Source of the DNA: Arenicola marina
Lineage: Eukaryota > Annelida > Polychaeta > Arenicolidae
Reading direction: 5' to 3'
DNA: 64,000 nt
NCBI GenBank assembly: GCA_964019135.1
Contig: OZ025256.1
Coordinates: 23,939,911 to 24,003,910 of the forward strand
The translations under genes and the position numbers were made by a program. Under the pieces are notes generated by a model that did not search any database, was not told the DNA's origin, and saw only the letters and a list, made by a program, of their open reading frames with translations. Of this stretch, positions 21,189-33,100 are shown piece by piece (the stretch's first letter is position 1; each line of letters opens with the position of its first letter).

Positions 21189-24100
21189 GTAAATGTGCCT
21201 TGAAAATTAGACCACGCGTCGTGCTTGGACTAGGGGACCTGCGCTCTCTCTCTGTTGACTGTTGACTGTTAAACAATGTTGATGCTGATGAGCCCGCCCC
21301 CCCCCCCCACCCCCACGAAGCAGATGCGGGCATAACAGGGTGAAAAATAGATGAATAATAGATGTCAAGCAAACTATGTTAAGGGGCATGAGCAGGCCTA
21401 GCCATTCCGTAAATAACCTTTTGGGCATAAATAGCCAATAAATCTTGTTTCATAATTAGTTACATAATAAAAGAAATTTAAAAAATCAACTTGCCAATAA
21501 TCAAGTTCACGCTAATCAACCACACCCCTTCGAGGAGTACTCTGTCGCTTTTTTCCGGTCATACATATAAAATCAATTCCGTCATTGGATTATTTTGAAA
21601 CAGCTAGGCAGGTCGAAGGTGTTGTTTTAGAGGCAAGAACGTAGACTAAACCAGTACATAAGACTATGCAAGCAAAAATCAATAAATAAGCTGTATATAT
21701 ACATAAAATTGACTTACTTTTTCCAAAATTGGGGGTCTTCTGAAATATAGGTGCATTTTTGATATTCCAACACATGCGTAAATGATAGTAGTCATTAGGG
21801 AGATGTTTTTAAAGGGTGGTTATCAGCTGTTTCTGTTGCCAGCATTGGGCAAGATTTTCGGTTTTCATAGGCATATTGGTGATATTGCATCTGTTAGCGG
21901 CTGGATTTCTTTTCTCAAGAAATTATTGAAGATGACAAATGGCTTGGATATATACTGGACCGGTCCGTCTAATTACCGAAGTGGGCTGGAGGGGGCCTCG
22001 AATTTACCGAAGGGGGCTGCAGGGGGCCGGGATTCACCGAAGGGGGCTCGATGGAGGGGGTTGATGGTTAAATGAACGAGGCTGGCGGCAGCTTGGATTA
22101 AAATAAAACGAAAATGCTAATTGGCAAATCATTCATTTATTTGTTTATTCAATGATCACATGCTTTTCATTTGCATAATATCGTCTTTAAATCAATCAGT
22201 AACTTTGATCTTCTTTGTGGTTGTTGTTGTCTTCTCTGTTCTTCTGCGCATTGAGCCCCCTTCAGTAAATCCCGGCCCCCTTCAGCCCCCTTCGGTAAAT
22301 TGAAGGAATAACTAAATGAATGATTTGCCATTTATTTTTAATCCAAGATGCCCGTAAGCCACTTCCATTTAATCATCAACCCCCTCCATCGAGCCCTCTT
22401 CGGTAAATCCCAGCCCCCTCCAGCCCCCTTCGGTAAATTGAAGGAATAACTAAATGAATGATTTGCCATGTATTTTTAATCCAAGATGCCTGTAAGCCAC
22501 TTCCATTTAATCATCAACTCTCTCCATTGAGCCCCCTTCGGTAAATCCCATCCCCCTCCAGTCCCCTTTGGTAAGTTGAAGGAATAACTAAATGAATGAT
22601 TTGCCATTTATTTTTAATCCAAGATGCCAGCAAGCCACTTCCATTTAATCATCAACCCCCTCCATCGAGCCACCTTTGGTAACTCCCAGCCCCCTTCGGT
22701 AAATCCCGGCCTCTTCCAGCCCCCTTTGGTAATTTCGGCCCCCTCCAGCCCCCTTAGGTAATTAGACGTACCCTACTAGACTAGCCGCCCTGCTCCCTCC
22801 CCTCGCGGGACTTCTAGCGTTCATACTAATAAGCGAAAGAGTGGACAAAATTTGCTACTGATGGGAAGTTTTGGACGTGAAACAGTAGGGATTATTTGTT
22901 CTCTTGCTACTGATGGGAAGTTATGGATGCGAGACAGTACAGGATTTGTTTGTTTTGATGACGGTTTGGGCGATTGTGTTGGGAAAAATATTATTACTGT
23001 TGGCACCAAGCCAAGTAGCCTGCCGCAGACATGGTCACCATGCGGGATAAGCAGCTGAAAGCGATATTATGCGTGGGATAAGGTGATAAGCACCCAGCGG
23101 TAGTGTTGACACATGCAATAGCGTTGACACATCTAAGAGCGACAATGTTGATACAACAGGTAATACTTTCTACTTAATTTGTAACCTTGCACTACCAATA
23201 CAGCCACCAAGCCATCCATTTCACCAATTATTGTCTCATCTCAAGGATTACTGATACCCAGTTAAAATCAAATGGGTTGCATGCCATGCTGTAATGGAGT
23301 ACATAAATACATTAAAACAATATTCTTATATACGCCATCTTAGATTTTTTATCTAAAAAAATTAGTATCTCAAAATTATGATGCATATATTATTTACCTC
23401 TTTGAGTCTGTAAAACAACAATGTCAACATAAAACTACTTGGTTTATTTATATTGCATGCTGACGTCCTAGAGAGCTGCGGTCGACATCACACAGAATAC
23501 CAGCGGGCCTCAATAAAATATGGAATATCTGCAAAATCATGCAGGAAATTTCATAATTTCCACTGCGAAGTAGTTTTAAAAAGTTTTCCGTGTTTTATTG
23601 ATAACCCTACCTAACAGCGAACAGGTGTGCAGGGATATAAAGCCGGCCACCAACTTCTGCTCCAGTGAATAAATCTGCTTCTCTCCAGATAGTCCAAAGG
23701 CTTTCAGGATTTAAATAAATGTAATAAATGTGGAAATTATACATATAGTATTTGGGTCTTTGATGTAACTTTTCACACACCATTAAAAGATACCAAATTG
23801 AACTGTTCTGGGCAAAGCACTTGCACTTTTTAACTTAGTATCTTGATTAAATTCTTTTTAATTGACTAACTTACCAAATTTTTTATCGCATTGGATTGCA
23901 ACTAGGTGCAGATGCCTGACTTAAGGTAGCAAGTTGCTTTCTGTGCTAATGTTTGTTGTCAAAGGCCTTAAAAATTGACGGGTGTGTGTTTTTTGGATGG
24001 GTGCTCGTGACACAGTTTCAGCGGCACCGGCTTAACACCCAGCAGATTAGGCATTGTTTATACAGGTCATTGACGCATTGCGTGGTCAGTGAAGCTGTGT

Positions 24101-27100
24101 TGCATTAGTATGGAACCCACTTCCATACTAATGCAACAGTGTAGTGGAGTCAGGGGTCCATCGTCATCATTGGCAGGGTGCCCAGTTTTGACTTGACTCG
24201 TAGAATGGCGGGGCATGGTTCAGGAAGCGGCAGTCGGCGGTGTAACTTGATACAGCTGCTGTCTCAGACTAAGTGGGCCAGACAGAAACTTGATACCGTA
24301 TAAGCGTGACTGGGCAGTGGAACCACGCCGGAGTAATTGGCTTCTTGGCCTCTTCAGCCGGATGGGATTATGATAGGCGGGGAAGGTGCATCAGTGACTT
24401 CCGATCTCCCAGCTGGCCAAGTTGTTTCGGGGAGGAGGGGGGGGGGGTCTCCGAGAGACAAACTTCGACTTGGGCCATATATAAGTTGCACCTGTGTATA
24501 AGTCGCACTCCTCGACCGCGAGGAAAAAAGGTGTGACTTATACACCAGAAATTACGGTACATACACTGGGGCCTCAGTGTCTGAACTGATTTACGACAAA
24601 GATGGGGTTAAATAAGAAGCTGGTATCTAAATTGATAGGTAAAGGATATGGACCAATCATATGCCAAAAGGCCAGGCAAGCAATTGTACAGCATGGTGTT
24701 AACATGCCCATGCCTCCTTCAGCCGCTGTGTTAACTTGTAATGATGGAAGGAGAGGGGTGTAGAGACGGGTATGGTTATATCGTTGCAGCAATTATAACT
24801 AATTGACATAAATTGATTACATAATTGCCATAAATTGGTTACATAATTGACAAAATATGATCACCTAATTGTATTTCCTGTATTCCTACATGTAGTTCCC
24901 AGGCCAGTGTCAGGGTGCTTCAGAAAAGGCATTATAAATGGTCTCAGTAATGTGAATTGTCATAGTGGCAAAAAATAAAATTAGTATGTAATAATATTTT
25001 TCCTCTTTCCAGATTGAGGGAAGTCTCAGATAAGATCAGTCGTCATGGTTACACCTGCCCACCAGCCCTGCACCACATGCGGCAGACTGTTCAACAGGTG
25101 TCTGTGGGGCCAAGTCATGTGGCTCTACTTCTTCAGGTAAGTGGCTAAGGGGGGAGAGGATATTGATGTTTTACTTTTCTGCCATTCTTTTATACAGAGG
25201 GGACAGGAGGGGGACGTTAACCATGTACATTTTCCACAAATACTGTATCAGTATGTGTAGCCGAAATCATGGCTGATATATAGTACAGTATGATACTCGC
25301 AGTGAGGGTGAAATTTTGTTTCTTATGTATTACTGTGTCACTGCACTAAATCTACCGGTACATAGTTTATGCAACAACCCTTGAAGCCCTTTAATTCCCC
25401 CAAATTACTGGCAGAATATATTTAACCCATTATGATTTTGTAATATATTTCTTAATAATGTTTATTCTTTATAATTATTATTTGTAAGGTGTTTTGCATA
25501 AGTACATGTAGAGATAAAAGTGACAGGTTTGGCTGACAGATGTACATGTTGTGTTTGCAGGACGGGAGGGTCTGTCGCCTGTCCTACTCTGTCCTCACAG
25601 AGAGGTTGGATCTGAGTCGGACAGAGACCAAGCAGTAAGTCACCAGTCAGGGCCTCCTGCCCACATCTGTCCTTGAGCTCACTTACAGCCAGTGAACCAA
25701 AGGGCTGGCTGTTTCTATGGGCAAGGAAAACCTGCCAACCCCAATTGTAAAGATACTAAAAATGGATCGATTCCTGTTGTCTTAACACACACTAGGCCCA
25801 ATGAGATCATTGCCAGGCTTTAAACCATGGACATGTTGTACTGTGGCTTTCATTTAAGTCCATTGCGTTGTATTTTTCAACATTATGGATTATACGCGGG
25901 GTGTGTGTTGGAGCGGCGAGGGGGGGGGGGGGGGAGCGGGGGGCAGTCTGATTAACCCTGGCACCTTGATCTGGGAGGTTTCTTGGCCCAATTTGGCCTC
26001 CATGTGACCAAGTCTGTCTAAAGCACCCGCCATTGCTCCGCCATGTCCTGTCCACGGTGTGCCCCAATGTGGCCTGATCCCCCAGTCTGTCTAAAGCACC
26101 CGCCATTGCTCCGCCATGTCTTGTCCACGGTGTGCCCCAATGTGGCCTGATCCCACAGTCTGTCTGAAGCACCCGCCATTGCTCCGCCATGTCTTGTCCA
26201 CGGTGTGCCCCAATGTGGCCTGATCCCCCAGTCTGTCTAAAGCACCCGCCATTGCTCCGCCATGTCTTGTCCACGGTGTGCCCCAATGTGGCCTGATCCC
26301 CCAGTCTGTCTAAAGCACCCGCCATTGCTCCGCCATGTCTTGTCCACGGTGTGCCCCAATGTGGCCTGATCCCACAGTCTGTCTAAAGCACCCGCCATTG
26401 CTCCGCCATGTCTTGTCCCCGGTGTGCCCCAATGTGGCCTGATCCCCCAGTCTGTCTAAAGCACCCGCCATTGCTCCGCCATGTCTTGTCAACGGTGTGC
26501 CCCAATGTGGCCTGATCCCACAGTCTGTCTGAAGCACCCGCCATTGCTCCGCCATGTCTTGTCCCCGGTGTGCCCCAATGTGGCCTGATCCCACAGTCTG
26601 TCTAAAGCACCCGCCATTGCTCCGCCATGTCTTGTCACCGGTGTGCCCCAATGTGGCCTGATCCCCCAGTCTGTCTAAAGCACCCGCCATTGCTCCGCCA
26701 TGGCTTGTCACCGGTGTGCCCCAATGTGGCCTGATCCCCCAGTCTGTCTAAAGCACCCGCCATTGCTCCGCCATGTCTTGTCCCCGGTGTGCCCCAATGT
26801 GGCCTGATCCCACAGTCTGTCTAAAGCACCCGCCATTGCTCCGCCATGGCTTGTCACCGGTGTGCCCCAATGTGGCCTGATCCCCCAGTCTGTCTAAAGC
26901 ACCCGCCATTACTCCGCCATGTCTTGTCCACGGTGTGCCCCAATGTGGCCTGATCCCCCAGTCTGTCTAAAGCACCCGCCATTGCTCCGCCATGTCTTGT
27001 CCACGGTGTGCCCCAATGTGGCCTGATCCCCCAGTCTGTCTAAAGCACCCGCCATTACTCCGCCATGTCTTGTCCACGGTGTGCCCCAATGTGGCCTGAT

Positions 27101-30100
27101 CCCACAGTCTGTCTACCCGCAGCATCACCAGCAAGGAGAAGGCGCTGAAGGCAGAACGCAACACGCGAGGGATCCGGATTGCAGACAATCCGCTGATCCT
27201 GATCCGGGGCGAGGACTTGGCCGTGGACCCCACCGCTGGGTCAGTGCATAGCTGTGTATCTCATACAGACCTGTATCCAGGGTGACCTGTATCCAGGGTG
27301 ACCTGTATCCAGGGTGACCTGTATCCAGGGTGACCTGTGTTCACAGTGACCTGTGTTCACAGTGACCTGTGTTCACAGTGACCTGTGTTCACGGTGACCT
27401 GTGTTCACGGTGACCTGTGTTCACGGTGACCTGTGTTCACGGTGACCTGTGTTCACGGTGACCTGTGTTCACGGTGACCTGTATTCACGGTGACCTGTCT
27501 TTACGGTGACCTGTCTTTACGGTGACCTGTATTCACGGTGACCTGTCTTTACGGTGACCTGTATTCACGGTCGCCTGTATTCATAGTGGCTGGTTCTTGG
27601 CTCCTTTCAGCAGTCGCTTCTCGGCCGCCGCGACAACCAACAATGGAGCCGCGGCCAGGAACAACAACCAGCCGGTAGTTGGCGCCACCGGCACTGCGGC
27701 GCGCGCAACTCAGAGTCGACAACGTGGCCGCGTCGTGAGGACAGTGGGGCGAGGTCGCGGAGCCGGGGTCATCGTAGGCTCAAGGTCACTTTTGCCCACG
27801 TCGGTCGTACACGTCCCCGAGGAACTTATCAGCCAGGTCAGTGTGAAGGGGCGGGGCTTATGTCTGATAAGTGGGAAGGGGCGAGGCTTATGTCTCATGA
27901 GTTTGAAGGGCCGGGGCTTTTGTCCAGTGTGAAGGGGCGGGGCTTATGTCTGATGAGTGTGACGGGGCAGGGCTTATATTTGATGAGCGAAGGGGCGGGT
28001 CTTATATCTGATGAGTGTGAAGGGGCGGGGCTTATGTTTGATGAGTGTGAAGGAGCGTGGTTTATGTCTGATGACTAAAGGGGCGGGGCTTATGTCCAGT
28101 AAGTGTGAAGGGGTGGGGCGTATGTCCGATGAGTGAAGGGGCGGGTCTTATGTTTGATGAGTGTGAAGGAGCGTGGTTTATGTCTGATGACTGAAGGGGC
28201 GGGGCTTATGTCCAGTAAGTGTGAAGGGGCGGGGCGTATGTCCGATGAGTGAAGAGGTGGGGCTCTGATGTCTGATGATTGAAGGGATTGGGTTTATAGT
28301 GTGAAGGAGCGGGGCTCACTGATTAAAATTGTGACATGGATTATTGTGGTAATTGCTGGGAATGAGTAATGCATGGGTTATACGGACCTAATGGTATGCG
28401 CTAATATGACACAATGACCAGAACCGTACAAGCGTCCGTGCGCACATGTGTTTATGTTGATTTGGTTTACTTTATGTATAAATGTCTTTGATGATTTGAC
28501 TCTATGTATGTATCACTTTGCAATATTCGCTTTGCAGTGCCAAGTGGTTCTTCAAGGAAAATCTAGAAGTCTTATTATCCGAGAGTTACAGAGAACTGTG
28601 AGTATTGAACTAATACTATGTGGTGATTAATCACAATAGGTTTTGAAGCAATGACCAACTTACTGAAGTGATAATGAATAGTAAAACTGCGGTTATATAC
28701 CGCTGGACTGGCTGATAATCTGCGATGTTAAACAGTGGACGTAACTAATGCGCCCAATGATCTGTAGATGTCTTACGTTATTTGCTTTGTGTCTTTTTCT
28801 AATAGAATCTGGACGTTAACCTGGCGGTAAACAACTTGTTGAGTCGTGATGACGAGGGGGAGGAGGACGGCGACGACGGCGCCGACCCCTACATGTCAGG
28901 TCAGGATCCTAAAGCATAAACAACCCCTGCATGTCCGTTCAGGATCCTAAAACACAAACAACTCCTACATGTCGGGTCAGGATCCTAAAGCACAAACAAC
29001 CTCTGCATGTCCTGTCAGGATCCTAAAACACAAACCACCCCTACATGTCAGGTCAGGATCCTAAAGCACAAACAACTCCTGCATGTCCGGTCAGGATCCT
29101 CAAACACAAACAACTCCTACATGTCAGGTCAGTGTCAGGATCCTATAACCCCTACATGTCAGGTCATTGTCAGGATCATATAACACAAACAACTCCTACA
29201 TGTCAGGTCAGTGTCAGAATCCTAAAGCACAAACAACCCCTACATGTCAGGTCAGTGTCCGGATCCTAAAGCACAAAGAACCCCTACTTGTCAGGTCAGT
29301 GTCAGGATCCTAAAACACAAACAACCCCTGAATGTCAGGTCAGTGTCTGGATCCTAAAACACAAAACAACCCCTACATGTCAGGTCAGTGTCAGGATCCT
29401 AAAACCCAAACAACCCCTACATGTCAGGTCAGTGTAAGGATCCTAAAACACAAACAACTCTTACATGTCAGGTCAGTATCAGGGCCCTAAGGAACAAAGA
29501 ACCCCTACATGTCAGGTCAGTGTCAGGATCTTAAAACACAAATAACTCCTACATGTCAGTGTCAGAATCCTAAAGCACAAACAACCCCTACATGTCAGGT
29601 CAGTGTCCGGATCCTAAAGCACAAAGAACCCCTACTTGTCAGGTCAGTGTCAGGATCCTAAAACACAAACAACCCCTGAATGTCAGGTCAGTGTCTGGAT
29701 CCTAAAACACAAAACAACCCCTACATGTCAGGTCAGTGTCAGGATCCTAAAACCCAAACAACCCCTACATGTCAGGTCAGTGTAAGGATCCTAAAACACA
29801 AACAACTCTTGCATGTCAGCTCAGTGTCAGGCCCCTAAGGAACAAAGAACCCCTACATGTCAGGTCAGTATCAGGATCCTAAAACACGAACCACCCCTAC
29901 ATGTCAGGTCAGGATCCTAAAGCACAAACAACCCCTGCATGTCCGGTCAGGATCCTAAATCACAAACATCTCCTACATGTCAGGTCAGTGTCCGGATCCT
30001 ATAACACAAATAACCCCTACATGTCAGGTCATTGTCAGGATCCTAAAACCCAAACAACCTCTGAATGTCAGGTCAGTTTCGGGATCCTAAAACACAAAAC

Positions 30101-33100
30101 AACCCCTACATGTCAGGTCAGTGTCAGGATCCTAAAACACAAACAACCCCAACATGTCAGGTCAGTGTCAGGATCCTAAAACACAAACAACCCCTGAATG
30201 TCAGGTCAGTGTCTGGATCCTAAAACACAAAACAACCCCTACATGTCAGGTCAGTGTCAGGATCCTAAAACCCAAACAACCCCTACATGTCAGGTCAGTG
30301 TAAGGATCCTAAAACACAAACAACTCTTGCATGTCAGCTCAGTGTCAGGCCCCTAAGGAACAAAGAACCCCTACATGTCAGGTCAGTGTCAGGATCCTAA
30401 AACACAAATAACTCCTACATGTCAGGTCAGTATCAGGGCCCTAAGGAACAAAGAACCCCTACATGTCAGGTCAGTATCAGGATCCTAAAACACAAACAAC
30501 TCCTACATGTCGGGTCAGGATCCTAAAGCACAAACAACCTCTGCATGTCCGGTCAGGATCCTAAAACACGAACCACCCCTACATGTCAGGTCAGGATCCT
30601 AAAGCACAAACAACCCCTGCATGTCCGGTCAGGATCCTAAAACACAAACAACTCCTACTTGTCAGGTCAGTGTCAGGATCCTATAACACAAATAACCCCT
30701 ACATGTCAGGTCATTGTCAGGATCCTAAAACCCAAACAACCCCTGAATGTCAGGTCAGTGTCGGGATCCTAAAACACAAAACAACCCCTACATGTCCGGT
30801 CAGTGTCAGGATCCTAAAACACAAACAACCCCAACATGTCAGGTCAGTGTAAGGATCCTAAAACACAAACAACTCCTACATGTCAGGTCAGTATCAGGGC
30901 CCTAAGGAACAAAGAACCCCTACATGTCGGGTCAGGATCCTAAAGCACAAACAACCTCTGCATGTCCGGTCAGGTTCCTAAAACACGAACCACCCCTACA
31001 TGTCAGGTCAGGATCCTAAAGCACAAACAACCCCTGCATGTCCGGTCAGGATCCTAAAACACAAACAACTCCTACTTGTCAGGTCAGTGTCAGGATCCTA
31101 TAACACAAATAACCCCTACATGTCAGGTCATTGTCAGGATCCTAAAACCCAAACAACCCCTGAATGTCAGGTCAGTGTCGGGATCCTAAAACACAAAACA
31201 ACCCCTACATGTCCGGTCAGTGTCAGGATCCTAAAACACAAACAACCCCAACATGTCAGGTCAGTGTAAGGATCCTAAAACACAAACAACTCCTACATGT
31301 CAGGTCAGTATCAGGGCCCTAAGGAACAAAGAACCCCTACATGTCAGGTCAGTGTCAGGATCCTAAAACACAAATAACTCCTACATGTCCGGTCAGTGTC
31401 AGGCCCCTAAGGAACAAAGAACCCCTACATGTCAGGTCAGTGTCAGGATCCTAAAACACAAACAACTCCTACATGTCAGGTCAGTGTCAGAGCCCTAAGG
31501 AGCAAAGAACTCCTACATGTCAGCTCAGTGTCAGGGCCCTAGGGAACAAAGAACTCCTACATGTCAGGTCAGTGTCAGGATCCTAAAACACAAAGAACTC
31601 CTACATGTCTGGCAGGACCCCAAGGAACAAAGAATTCCTACATGTCAGGTCAGTGTCAGGATCCTAAAACATAAACAACTCCTACATGTCAGTTCAGTGT
31701 CAGGGCCCTAAGGATGCCCCTACATGCCTGTGTCAGGATGCTAAAACATAAACCATCCTCTACATATCAGGTCTGTTCGGAGTTCCAGGGATTCTTAAAC
31801 ACAGACAATTCTCCACATATCAAGTCTGTTCCAGGGATCCTAAAACACAAACAATTCTCCACATAACAAGTCTGTTCCAGGGATCCTAAAACGCAAACAA
31901 TTCTCCACATATCAAGTGTGTCCCAGGGATCGTAAAAAGTCCGTGCGGAGGTATTAGAGAGCCATACATATGACCGTTTAGGTTTACGTTACGTCATCTT
32001 TATGGTGTTTGATGTTTGTGTTTTTACGTGGTGTTTGATATGTTGTGACGCTGTGTTTGATGTGTCGGGCAAGTTGGGGGGGGGGGGGGGTCGTGTTTCC
32101 AGATCACAAAGAATTAAAAGCAGAACTCTCCGCATGCAGTGGAAGGGCGGATACATGATAATAAATTGACGAATTTCCGATTCACGGTTATTTAATAATA
32201 ACATTCCCAGTTCACGATTAATGAAAATCCCTGATCACGTACACGGTGAAATGAAGCCCAATCCCGAGGAACGGAAATACCCCTTGCCCCCCCCCATGTG
32301 TTATGCGGTATTGGACTGTTGTGACGCTGTGTGTGATGTGTTATGCGGTATTGGACTGTTGTGACGCTGTGTGTGATGTGTTATGACGCGGTGTTGGACT
32401 GTTGTGACGCTGTGTGTGATGTGTTATGACGCGGTGTCGGACTGTTGTGACGCTGTGTGTGATGTGTTATGACGCGGTGTTGGACTGTTGTGACGCTGTG
32501 TGTGATGTGTTATGACGCGGTGTTGGACTATTGTGACGCTGTGTGTGATGTGTTATGACGCGGTGTTGGACTGTTGTGACGCTGTGTGTGATGTGTTATG
32601 ACGCGGTGTCGGACTGTTGTGACGCTGTGTGTGATGTGTTATGACGCGGTGTTGGACTGTTGTGACGCTGTGTGTGATGTGTTATGACGCGGTGTCGGAC
32701 TGTTGTGACGCTGTGTGTGATGTGTTATGACGCGGTGTCGGACTATTGTGACGCTGTGTGTGATGTGTTATGACGCGGTGTTGGACTGTTGTGACGCTGT
32801 GTGTGATGTGTTATGACGCGGTGTCGGACTGTTGTGACGCTGTGTGTGATGTGTTATGACGCGGTGTTGGACTGTTGTGACGCTGTGTGTGATGTGTTAT
32901 GACGCGGTGTCGGGCTATTGTGACGCTGTGTGTGATGTGTTATGACCCGGTGTTGGACTGTTGTGACGCTGTGTGTGATGTGTTATGACGCGGTGTCGGA
33001 CTGTTGTGACGCTGTGTGTGATGTGTTATGACGCGGTGTTGGACTGTTGTGACGCTGTGTGTGATGTGTTATGACGCGGTGTTGGACTGTTGTGACGCTG

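Noticed and set aside
22852..23058. Small open frame with repeated ATDGK-W words
   Set aside because: Two ~60-bp diverged repeats with stops in between; similarity to any protein is not evident and UBR5 exon 2 is elsewhere.
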